In this document: one piece after another, positions 57,166 through 64,000 of the stretch
How positions within the stretch are numbered: position 1 is the stretch's first letter
How the letters are laid out: every line of letters starts with the position of its first letter
Source: Marinobacter nitratireducens
GTDB lineage: Bacteria; Pseudomonadota; Gammaproteobacteria; Pseudomonadales; Oleiphilaceae
NCBI RefSeq assembly: GCF_000708045.1
Contig: NZ_ANIE01000009.1
Span: 496,001 to 560,000 of the forward strand
Reading direction: 5' to 3'
Length of the DNA: 64,000 bases
The notes under the pieces: model-generated
Databases searched by the model: none
What the model saw: only the letters and a program-made list of their open reading frames with translations
Told to the model about the DNA's origin: nothing
Translations under genes and position numbers: made by a program

Positions 57166-60129
57166 TCATAACCCTTGGTTCTGGCTGATGGTGTCGGTGC
57201 CGGGTTCAGCCTGATAGGCCGGTAGCCTCAGCCGCACGCGTGTGCCCGCGCCGGTTTCAGCGTTGGCTGGGCTTTCCACCTGAATATTGCCGTAGTGTTC
57301 TTCAATGATGCTGTAAACCAGCGACAGGCCTAGCCCGGTACCCTTATTTGGCGCTTTGGTGGTGTAGAACGGCTCGAAAATGTGATCAAGTTGTTCTTCG
57401 GGGATGCCGGAGCCCTCATCAGTGACTTCGATAATAGCGGAGTAGCCGTCGCCGTTTCCACTGATCTGGATGGTAGAGCCCTCCGGAGAAGCATCCCGGG
57501 CATTGGCCAACAGGTTAATGAACACCTGAACCAGACGTTGCTCGTCCCCCAGAATTTGAAGCTCTGGCGGGCAGTCGTTGATAAAGCGTATGCCATGCCC
57601 TTTGTTGCTCAACGACAGCAAATTGATGGATTCTTCGACACAGCGGCGGATGTCCACGGGCTCATATCGATTGGCGTGGGCATGATTGCCCGTGCGCGCA
57701 AAGTTCATCAGGGATTGCAGAATGGTGGAAATACGCCGGGTCTGCTGCTGGATCTGGTCGGCGGTATCGAGTATGTCAGGGTTGTCGGTTTCCAGCTTGA
57801 GATTCTGGGCCAGAGAGGATATCCCGGTGACCGGATTGCCGATCTCGTGGGCAACACCGGCCGCCAGTCGACCAACCGAGGCCAGTCGTTCGCTGTGCAT
57901 AAGCTCATCCTCCAGCAGCCGGGTTTCGGTCTGGTCTTCCACAAGGATGATACTGCCGCCCTCGGGATGGTCCGGACCGCTGAGCGCTGCTTTGTGCAGG
58001 TTCAGCCAGTGAGGCTTACCTCGGAGGTCCAGTCGGTGCTTGTAGCGGTGTAATTCTTCGCCCCGGTTGAAATCGTCCAGAAGCAGGTGCCAGTGTTCCG
58101 GCAGCGCCATCAGGCGGGCGCCCACGACATCGTCGGCGGTGATGCCAGTCAGCGCCTCCATGGTGTTGTTCCACATGAGAATCTCGCCGTCTTCCCCGAC
58201 TGAGCAGGCGGGAATTGGGAGGTTCTGTAACGTTTGCCGGTAGTGGCGCCGCAGGTTGTCCAGTTCGCCTGCAAGGCCGGTCAGGCGGTTCTGGTAATCA
58301 CCCAGTGCCCGCTCAACGTAGCGGATATCCTGGGCGGCGCCGCCTCGTGCAAGGGGCTTGAAGCCCAGGTGCCGTTTGACCATGTCCCGGGCGACGGATG
58401 GGCCCAGCAACCCGGACAGGTTGATTTCCACCTGATCCCGCAGCCGGCGCAACTGGTAGGGACGATACTCCACGTTGGGCAACTTCAGCTGAGTCAGGGC
58501 CCGGTCGACCTCCCGGCGAGCCACGCCATAACCGAGCGGTTCCGAAAGGTGTTTAACGAATTCGTTCGAGGAGGCCGCCAGAAGCTCTCGACGCTGTGGG
58601 CGCGATAGGGCACCCAGGGAGCACGCCTGTGCTGCACTGGCCTCTTCATTGGTGGTGCCGCTGACAATAGAAATCAGGGCAAAGGTCATCACGTTTGCGG
58701 TCAGTCCGGCAAAGGTGAATATATGCCAGTTGCTGTAATCGGGAACCAGAGGCGCACCAAGAATCTCCAGCAGATTGATCGTATGGGAGAACGGCAGAAC
58801 GATGGTGGCAATCCAGATTCCAAGCCCTATGATCAGGCCGGCGATCAGGCCACGGCGATTACCTTCGGGCCAATAGATCACGCCGAGGGCGCCTGGCAGC
58901 AGGTGCAGCATGCCCGAGAGCGAAATGGCGCCGAGGATGGACAGATCCAGGTTGGAACCGACGGTCTCGTGGAACAGCAGGGCCAGGAAGATAATGACCG
59001 CAATCAGCAGGCGCTTGATCCATTGCAGCCAACGGTAAATATCGCCTTGCTCCCGGGGTGTTTTCAGTGGCAGGACCACGTGGTTCAGCACCATGCCGGC
59101 CAGGGCCAGGGTGCTGACGATCATCAGGCCGCTGGCCGCTGACAGGCCGGCGATGTACATCAGGAGCGTCAGTGCCGGGCTCCCCAGAGCCTGAGCGGTG
59201 CCCAGGCTGTAGAAATTGGCCCCGGTGGTCACACCCAGCTCCTGGCCTCCCCAGAGAATCAGAGGGACCGGGATGCTGAGTAACAGCAGGTAAAGCGGCA
59301 GGCCCCAGCTGGCTTTGGCCAGCGCCTTGGGCGAGGGGTTTTCAGCGAAGATCATGTGGTACATGTGAGGCAGTACCAGGGCCGCGGCAAAGGACATCAG
59401 CATTAGCGCCCGCCAGCTGCCGTCGTCAATATTGAGGGTCATGGTCCGGGCCGGGGTGTTGTTTTTCGCCAGCCAAGAATCCAGCCCCTCCATTCCGCCA
59501 AAAACGCCGAACAGAATGACGCCGCCGAGAACCAGCAAGGCGACCAGTTTGACCAGTGAATCAAAAGCGATGGCCAGTACCAGTCCCTGGTGATTCTGGG
59601 AGTGGTGGTCACGTCGGGCGCCAAACAGCATGGCAAACAGCACCACGGTCAGGCTGAACATAACGCTGATCAGGTTTGGCGAGGTGTCCGGCGCGAGAAT
59701 GCTGGCGGAGGTTGTCACGGCCTGTATCTGCATGCTCAACAGAGACAGGATGGCGCCCCCGGAGCAGAGGGTGACCAGGGTGCCGGCCCACTGACTGCGG
59801 TAGCGGTAGGCAAAGAGGTCTGCAAGGGACGTCAGCTGGTAGGCGCGGCCGATTCGAAGGATCGGGCTGAGCAGGACCGGCGCAAGCAGGAAGGCGCCGC
59901 TGATGCCCAGGTAATAGGCGAGGAACCCGTAACCGGATTCCGCTGCGACGCCAACCGCCGCATAGACCGCCCAGATACCGGCATACACACCCAGGCTCAG
60001 GGTGTAGACCAGAGGATGTCTGACCCAATGCCGCGGGATGGAACCCCGCTCGGTAATCCAGGCCACCCCGAACAGGAGCATCAGGTAAAGAAGGCTGGCA
60101 AACAGTAGTCCGGTAGCGCTAAAACTCAT
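57166..60129 (-). CDS. cbrA: Sensor kinase CbrA with transporter-like domain
   Basis: Large membrane sensor, 987 aa from ATG 60129. Residues about 1-500 are a sodium/solute symporter (SLC5)-like domain with some 13 hydrophobic helices (LFASLLYLMLLFGVAWI, GIWAVYAAVGVAAESGYGFLAYYL, TLLMYIAGLSAASGLMIV). After a linker/STAC-like region comes a PAS domain (LPIPACSVGEDGEILMWNNTMEALTGI, about 650) and then HisKA with H-box ASVGRLAAGVAHEIGNP (His about 761) and HATPase with NLLANARDAS, DEGSGIP and GTGLGLSLV. It may sense transport of a carbon source such as histidine. The start lies inside the cbrX end (ATGAGTTTTAG), so translation is coupled; ATG at 60168 is less likely. Confidence 0.95.
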   Translation of the reverse strand: MSFSATGLLFASLLYLMLLFGVAWITERGSIPRHWVRHPLVYTLSLGVYAGIWAVYAAVGVAAESGYGFLAYYLGISGAFLLAPVLLSPILRIGRAYQLTSLADLFAYRYRSQWAGTLVTLCSGGAILSLLSMQIQAVTTSASILAPDTSPNLISVMFSLTVVLFAMLFGARRDHHSQNHQGLVLAIAFDSLVKLVALLVLGGVILFGVFGGMEGLDSWLAKNNTPARTMTLNIDDGSWRALMLMSFAAALVLPHMYHMIFAENPSPKALAKASWGLPLYLLLLSIPVPLILWGGQELGVTTGANFYSLGTAQALGSPALTLLMYIAGLSAASGLMIVSTLALAGMVLNHVVLPLKTPREQGDIYRWLQWIKRLLIAVIIFLALLFHETVGSNLDLSILGAISLSGMLHLLPGALGVIYWPEGNRRGLIAGLIIGLGIWIATIVLPFSHTINLLEILGAPLVPDYSNWHIFTFAGLTANVMTFALISIVSGTTNEEASAAQACSLGALSRPQRRELLAASSNEFVKHLSEPLGYGVARREVDRALTQLKLPNVEYRPYQLRRLRDQVEINLSGLLGPSVARDMVKRHLGFKPLARGGAAQDIRYVERALGDYQNRLTGLAGELDNLRRHYRQTLQNLPIPACSVGEDGEILMWNNTMEALTGITADDVVGARLMALPEHWHLLLDDFNRGEELHRYKHRLDLRGKPHWLNLHKAALSGPDHPEGGSIILVEDQTETRLLEDELMHSERLASVGRLAAGVAHEIGNPVTGISSLAQNLKLETDNPDILDTADQIQQQTRRISTILQSLMNFARTGNHAHANRYEPVDIRRCVEESINLLSLSNKGHGIRFINDCPPELQILGDEQRLVQVFINLLANARDASPEGSTIQISGNGDGYSAIIEVTDEGSGIPEEQLDHIFEPFYTTKAPNKGTGLGLSLVYSIIEEHYGNIQVESPANAETGAGTRVRLRLPAYQAEPGTDTISQNQGL

Positions 60130-60295
60130 TTGGATCCCGTCGCCACTCCAGCCAAAAGCCGATGGCAATAATGCTGGCCCATATCAGGTAAGGGCTGTAC
60201 CAGGCATTCCCCGGAGCGGTCCACCAGTCAAGGATGTTGGGGGAAAAGATATAGATGGCCAGAACCAACAGAAAGACCAGTCGGTAGATATACAT
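60119..60295 (-). CDS. cbrX: Small membrane protein CbrX, coupled to cbrA
   Basis: A 58-residue reading frame too short for usual gene calling: starts MYIYRLVFLLVLAIYIF, middle SPNILDWWTAPGNAWYSPY, then LIWASIIAIGFWLEWRRD and ends PNEF. Two hydrophobic stretches suggest two membrane helices. Its last 11 bases overlap the cbrA start. Pseudomonas has a small gene cbrX at this place that couples cbrA translation; the identity rests on position, overlap and size, and I have not compared sequences. No strong ribosome site is seen at 60295. Confidence 0.75.
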   Translation of the reverse strand: MYIYRLVFLLVLAIYIFSPNILDWWTAPGNAWYSPYLIWASIIAIGFWLEWRRDPNEF

Positions 60296-60345
60296 CAGGC
60301 AGAATGTCCGTGCCAGCGTGTTAGAAAAGCTTTATACCATGGCAC

Positions 60346-61215
60346 TTAGCGCAATGTCAGGTGAATGGCGCTCCTGCACCAGTTCGTCGAGCCCCAATCG
60401 AGGATGCGCTCCACCGACTTCAGTGCAAGGTCTGCTGGGGGATTCTGCCCCAGGGCTTTGAGGGCCTCAAACAGGTTTTCGGGGGCGTTGGCGTCAACAA
60501 GTGCAGGGGCATGAGTTTGCTTGCTGAGCTTCTGGCCGTCTTCGTTGAGGATGACAGGGATATGCAGCCAGTGGGGTGGCTCTGCGCCCAGGGCCCGGTA
60601 GATCTGTTGCTGCTGGGCCGTCATGTCGAGCAGATCGGAGCCGCGAACCACATCGGTAATTCCCTGGTCGATGTCATCCACAACGACGGCGAGTTGGTAA
60701 GCGTAGAAGCCTTCCTTGCGGAGGATCACCGGGTCGTCCAGCTCGCTTTGGACTTCCTGTGTTTGCGGACCCAGCAGCAGGTCCGTCCAGCGGGATGTTT
60801 CGTCTTCCAGGGCGAAACGAACTGCAAAGGGGGTGTCGGTCTTCGTGAAATCTTTGTCCCGGCAATGGTTGGGATGCCTGCCGCCGTTATTGAGTAGTTG
60901 CTTTCGCGAGCAGGTGCAGCGATACGCTTTGCCCCGACTGGTCAGGGTATCGATGGCCGCCTGGTAGGCTTCGTGTCGGGCAGATTGGAAACGGATCTCG
61001 GCGTCAGGAATGAGGCCGTGTTGTTCAAGGCTTCGGAGAATCTGGCCTGTCGCTTCAGGAGGTTCCCGGAGTGGATCCAGATCCTCAATTCGGATGAGCC
61101 ACTGACCCTCTTGGCTCCTGGCTTCCAGATAGCTGGCGACAGCGGTTACCAGAGAACCGAAGTGCAATGGGCCGGTGGGAGACGGGGCAAATCGCCCTCG
61201 ATAGTGTGTTGCCAT
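60346..61215 (-). CDS. gluQ: Glutamyl-Q tRNA(Asp) synthetase
   Basis: Attaches glutamate to queuosine 34 of tRNA-Asp. 289 aa, a truncated glutamyl-tRNA synthetase without the anticodon domain: RGRFAPSPTGPLHFGSL (HIGH region, about 6-22), zinc-site CTCSRKQLL with a further Cys in HPNHCRDKD, and LSKQTHA in place of KMSK. The order dksA-gluQ is conserved in gammaproteobacteria. The short 50-base gap to cbrX suggests possible co-transcription. Confidence 0.95.
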   Translation of the reverse strand: MATHYRGRFAPSPTGPLHFGSLVTAVASYLEARSQEGQWLIRIEDLDPLREPPEATGQILRSLEQHGLIPDAEIRFQSARHEAYQAAIDTLTSRGKAYRCTCSRKQLLNNGGRHPNHCRDKDFTKTDTPFAVRFALEDETSRWTDLLLGPQTQEVQSELDDPVILRKEGFYAYQLAVVVDDIDQGITDVVRGSDLLDMTAQQQQIYRALGAEPPHWLHIPVILNEDGQKLSKQTHAPALVDANAPENLFEALKALGQNPPADLALKSVERILDWGSTNWCRSAIHLTLR

Positions 61216-61272
61216 GAAGGTTCTGACGGCCGGCGCTGCGATGTCAGGCGCCGGCTCGTGGCAGGTCTGGGG

Positions 61273-61713
61273 TCAAATACCTGTCTGACGCTCGCGAATC
61301 TCGGCAAGGGTCTTGCAGTCGATGCAGAGAGTCGCTGTCGGGCGCGCCTCAAGGCGGCGGATGCCGATCTCGACACCACACTGATCGCAGAAACCGTAGT
61401 CGTCTTTGTCGATACGATCGATGGTCTGGTCAATTTTCTTGATCAGCTTGCGCTCTCGATCCCGGGTGCGCAGTTCCAGGCTGAACTCTTCTTCCTGGGT
61501 TGCGCGATCGCTGGGATCCGCGTAGTTTGCCGCATCCTCCTGCATGTGGTGCATGGTGCGGTCAACTTCTTCCATCAGCTCCTGTTTCCATTGCAGAAGC
61601 AGATCCTTGAAGTGCTGCAACATCTCAGCACTCATGTATTCTTCACCCTTCTTCATTTCATAAGGAGTGAAGTTGGTAAAACGTTCGCGTGGTTGTTCTG
61701 CAGTATTTGGCAT
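61273..61713 (-). CDS. dksA: RNA polymerase-binding transcription factor DksA
   Basis: Works with ppGpp on RNA polymerase to repress rRNA and tRNA and activate amino-acid genes. 146 aa: coiled coil with acidic tip (YADPSDRATQEEEFSLELR, about 67-85), zinc finger CDQCG (about 114-118) and CIDC (about 135-138). Both metal Cys pairs are intact, so this is the zinc form. SpoT in the same window is its metabolic partner. Confidence 0.97.
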   Translation of the reverse strand: MPNTAEQPRERFTNFTPYEMKKGEEYMSAEMLQHFKDLLLQWKQELMEEVDRTMHHMQEDAANYADPSDRATQEEEFSLELRTRDRERKLIKKIDQTIDRIDKDDYGFCDQCGVEIGIRRLEARPTATLCIDCKTLAEIRERQTGI

Positions 61714-61893
61714 TGAACCCGGCCTCTAGTCTGTACTTCACAAGAACGCTTTGCTTTCCTTCGCGTGAGCCCCCGTGGCTGCGCGTTTTAAACCCTGGAT
61801 GAAGCAGTCGTCCTGAAACGGGAATTTGCGGAAAATAGCAGATTAGTCACGGGGGTGCCAGCCTTGTGACGTCGACTTTTGTACGGAGATCAC

Positions 61894-62625
61894 ATGAAGT
61901 TTCCAGAACCTCTGGTTGAGGGGCGCCTGATTCGGCGATACAAGCGCTTCCTTGCGGACGTGCAGCTGATGGACGGCTCAGAAGTGACTGCCCACTGCCC
62001 GAATACCGGTTCCATGCTCGGTTGCAAGCCGGACGGTGCACGGGTATGGCTGAGTCAGAGTGATAACCCCAAGCGCAAGCTCAAATACACCTGGGAATTG
62101 GTTGAAACCGCCCCTGGTGAATTTGCATGCATCAACACCGCTCGTCCGAACAGCCAGGCCCGGGAGGCCATTGAGGCTGGACGGGTGAGAGAGCTGGCAG
62201 GTTACAGCCAGTGCCGTGCAGAGGTCCGATATGGCGAAGAAAAAAGTCGAATTGATCTGTTGTTATCGGGGCATGACAGTGCGCCCGACGCCTGGGTGGA
62301 AGTCAAGAATGTCACCCTGGCGGAGAATGGAAACGGGTATTTTCCGGACGCGGTAACGACCCGCGGCCAGAAGCACCTGCGTGAGTTGATGGGGCAGGTA
62401 GCCAACGGAGACCGGGCCGTGTTGTTCTTTCTGGTGAATCACACCGGTATCAACACAGTGCGCCCGGCCGACCATATTGATCCGGCCTACGGGAACCTGC
62501 TGAGGGAGGCGTGCGCAGCGGGTGTGGAAGTGCTCGCTTACCGGGCGTCGCTGGCAGGGGAGGGTGGTAGTCCCTCCGGATCGCTCAGTCTGGGTGAGCC
62601 CGTTGAGGTCATTCTGGCGCCCTGA
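61894..62625 (+). CDS. sfsA: SfsA family DNA-binding/nuclease-like protein
   Basis: 243 aa, [25 protein letters not shown], then [26 protein letters not shown] and [13 protein letters not shown] with a nuclease-like D-ExK core. First described as a regulator of maltose use in E. coli; activity unclear. ATG at 61894 with CGGAG upstream; a GTG-type extension is not needed. Divergent from dksA; its 3' end overlaps the Rieske gene by 17 bases. Confidence 0.92.
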   Translation: MKFPEPLVEGRLIRRYKRFLADVQLMDGSEVTAHCPNTGSMLGCKPDGARVWLSQSDNPKRKLKYTWELVETAPGEFACINTARPNSQAREAIEAGRVRELAGYSQCRAEVRYGEEKSRIDLLLSGHDSAPDAWVEVKNVTLAENGNGYFPDAVTTRGQKHLRELMGQVANGDRAVLFFLVNHTGINTVRPADHIDPAYGNLLREACAAGVEVLAYRASLAGEGGSPSGSLSLGEPVEVILAP

Positions 62626-62980
62626 CCAGAATCATGCCATTGGTTACCCGAACCTCCAGTGCGGTCAATGCATCGCCCTGGCAGGGGCCAGCGATGCATT
62701 CGCCGGTGCCGGGTTTGAACAGGGCGCCATGGGTGGAACACTGGATGAACAGGTTATCTGCATCCAAAAAGCGGCCGGGCATCCAGTTCAGTTCAATGCC
62801 CAGGTGAGGGCATTGATTGAGGTAGGCTCGGGGCTTGCCATTATCGAGGAAGACAAAGCCGGTTTGTGGGAGGGTGTCCGGCTCCTGCGTTTTCCGAGGC
62901 AAACGAAACTCGGAGAATTGTCCCTGCTCAAGGTCAGCGATGGCACACGCGGGCTGCCAGCAAGCGTTATCCTCACTCAT
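62609..62980 (-). CDS. Rieske 2Fe-2S protein
   Basis: 123 aa. Two cluster pairs, Cys57-Pro-His59 and Cys81-Ser-Thr-His84, separated by 21 residues, give a ferredoxin-type Rieske site. No membrane helix or signal peptide, so it is cytoplasmic and may donate electrons to an oxygenase or act in redox sensing; partner unknown. Converges on sfsA with a 17-base overlap and is coupled to the upstream pentapeptide gene by ATGA. Confidence 0.85.
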   Translation of the reverse strand: MSEDNACWQPACAIADLEQGQFSEFRLPRKTQEPDTLPQTGFVFLDNGKPRAYLNQCPHLGIELNWMPGRFLDADNLFIQCSTHGALFKPGTGECIAGPCQGDALTALEVRVTNGMILVRAPE

Positions 62981-63345
62981 TTCGGCAGAATGGCGTAACG
63001 CATGCGGGTGCCGTGGTTCAGTGACATGACGATTTCCTCGGCGTCTAGGCGATGTGGGAAATAGCAGCCCGAGATCTTGGCGCTGGCGATGCTGGAACCT
63101 TCCATTCTCGATTTTGCAAAATTGATGCCCCGCAGGTCGGCTCCACGAAAGTAAGCATGTCGGAAATCCAGCCCGGTCGCATCCAGGCCGCGTAAATCCA
63201 ACCCGCGGAAATCACCGTGCGCAAGGCTCGGAAGCTCGCTCAATTTTGCTTTTTCGCTGTTGAAGGTCTTAATATCTTCCGCTCGCAGCAGGTCGTAGAG
63301 CGGGTGATCAATCGCGTGTACTTCGGGCTCGTGATGTTCGTCCAT
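62977..63345 (-). CDS. Pentapeptide-repeat protein
   Basis: 122 aa. Central repeats HGDFRGLDLRGLDATGLDF, RHAYFRGADLRGINFA and KSRMEGSSIASAKIS are of the A(D/N)Lxx type that fold as a short beta-helix (about 47-95). The C-terminus (EEIVMSLNHGTRMRYAIL) is unlike the repeats. No role known; large family. ATG at 63345 (MDEHHEP); a frame from 63357 is less likely. Overlaps the Rieske start by 4 bases (ATGA). Confidence 0.8.
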   Translation of the reverse strand: MDEHHEPEVHAIDHPLYDLLRAEDIKTFNSEKAKLSELPSLAHGDFRGLDLRGLDATGLDFRHAYFRGADLRGINFAKSRMEGSSIASAKISGCYFPHRLDAEEIVMSLNHGTRMRYAILPK

Positions 63346-63403
63346 CCTGCACCTCACACTTGTCAGGCCAATGTCTCAAAGGTCTGCACCCAGTGTAGCC
63401 GGC

Positions 63404-64000
63404 CTAGTGGCCTGTCACACCCAGGTGCTGTCGAATCCGGTCCGCCACCGCTTCAGCCACGTGTTCCTCATCAGTGTGCAGATGGATCGTGTGGCTTTTC
63501 TCTTCCGCCGTCAGCTCTTCAAACCAGCTTTGCTGGGCGTCAAGCAGTTCTTCCGTGGCTTCAGAGGCATCGCCTTTACGTTTGCGCACCCACTCTCGAC
63601 GCAGTTCCTCAGGCGCCTCGCAATGAAGCAGGGCGAAGGGCACGCCTTCGTTTTCAGCGATGCCGGCAAACAGGTCGCGTTCTTTCTGTTTCAGGCAGGC
63701 GGCATCAATGATAACGGACAATCCACCGGCAAGCAGTTGATCCGCCAGTTCCGCCAGTCGCTGGTAAGTCTGCTCGTTGGCTTCCGGGCTGTACAGGTCG
63801 GCGCCAATCCCGGATTTGCTGTCGTCCAGCGGGCCAAGTCCATGAAGCCTCTTGCGCTCGACATCTGAACGGAGCCGGATGAGTCCCAGTTCACCGGCCA
63901 TGGACGCACTGACGCAGGTTTTTCCACTGGCAGAAAGCCCGGTGGTTGCCAGCAGGTAATGGTTGGGAATGGCGGTGTAGTCCTCGGCCAGTTGTGCGTA
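63404..64000 (-). CDS. AAA-type ATP-binding protein, C-terminal part (partial)
   Basis: The gene runs past the window end; about 198 C-terminal residues are seen. Reading upstream of the ATG at 63901, the frame continues with NHYLLATTGLSASGKTCVSA, a P-loop (GLSASGKT), so that ATG is internal. Then follow SVIIDAACLKQKERDLF and a C-terminal helical end. It looks like the kinase-like half of proteins with an N-terminal aminoglycoside-phosphotransferase-like domain (COG2187/COG0645); the N-terminal part is not seen. The stop at 63404 is 58 bases from the pentapeptide gene. Confidence 0.7.
   Translation of the reverse strand, partial: YAQLAEDYTAIPNHYLLATTGLSASGKTCVSASMAGELGLIRLRSDVERKRLHGLGPLDDSKSGIGADLYSPEANEQTYQRLAELADQLLAGGLSVIIDAACLKQKERDLFAGIAENEGVPFALLHCEAPEELRREWVRKRKGDASEATEELLDAQQSWFEELTAEEKSHTIHLHTDEEHVAEAVADRIRQHLGVTGH

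Overview
The window is a moderately GC-rich gammaproteobacterial chromosome segment, dense with housekeeping genes. Protein similarity as I recognise it, PEP-CTERM proteins, a phasin, two FadL-type outer-membrane proteins and a run of gene blocks ordered as in Pseudomonas point to a Marinobacter-like marine, hydrocarbon- or lipid-using bacterium. That identification rests on recognition, not on a search. I saw no insertion sequence, prophage, CRISPR array or rRNA operon.

Layout. (1) 1-12.6 kb: end of a yifB/comM gene, trmB, then on the minus strand metX-metW-DUF4426-rdgB-hemW-membrane protein, a dynamin-like GTPase, yggT, proC and yggS, then pilT-pilU on plus. (2) 12.7-19.3 kb: a FadL-type porin, a small YRGQVI-repeat protein, polA with a divergent DUF2782 gene, a lipoprotein and a phasin with a Lys/Ala tail. 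(3) 19.3-32.9 kb: DUF4124 gene, pyrE, a divergent crc-like gene, rph, yicC, gmk, rpoZ, spoT, ridA, an epimerase-like gene, oxyR, recG and an HDOD protein. (4) 33-42.3 kb, the accessory part: a DUF2489 protein, an orphan molybdopterin oxidoreductase, a large Ig-like lipoprotein in operon with a FadL-like protein (candidate alkane-uptake pair), and two PEP-CTERM proteins. (5) 42.5-49.7 kb: a CAT-anticodon tRNA, the rpsU-dnaG-rpoD operon, tsaD, plsY, folB and a divergent folK paralogue. (6) 49.7-64 kb: pgi, panC-panB, folK-pcnB, a non-coding region that looks like a CrcZ small RNA, cbrB, cbrA, the small cbrX, gluQ, dksA, sfsA, a Rieske protein, a pentapeptide-repeat protein and a truncated ATP-binding protein.

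Main finding. The 716-base gap between cbrB and pcnB has the parts of a CbrB-activated, sigma54-dependent CrcZ-type RNA gene: a TGTTAC/GTAACA palindrome with extra half-sites, an IHF-like site, a -24/-12 promoter with exact spacing, a transcript of about 380 nt with five A-rich Hfq/Crc-type motifs, and an intrinsic terminator. The same window encodes CbrX, CbrA, CbrB and a Crc-like protein that has lost several ExoIII catalytic residues. Together they suggest a complete Pseudomonas-style carbon catabolite repression circuit outside Pseudomonadaceae (Hfq itself is not in the window). An A-rich motif just upstream of the FadL-like gene of the putative alkane-uptake operon makes that operon a candidate target.

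Other themes: SpoT and DksA (stringent response), two folK-like genes, candidate sigma54 promoters before both PEP-CTERM genes, and a nested palindrome between crc and rph.
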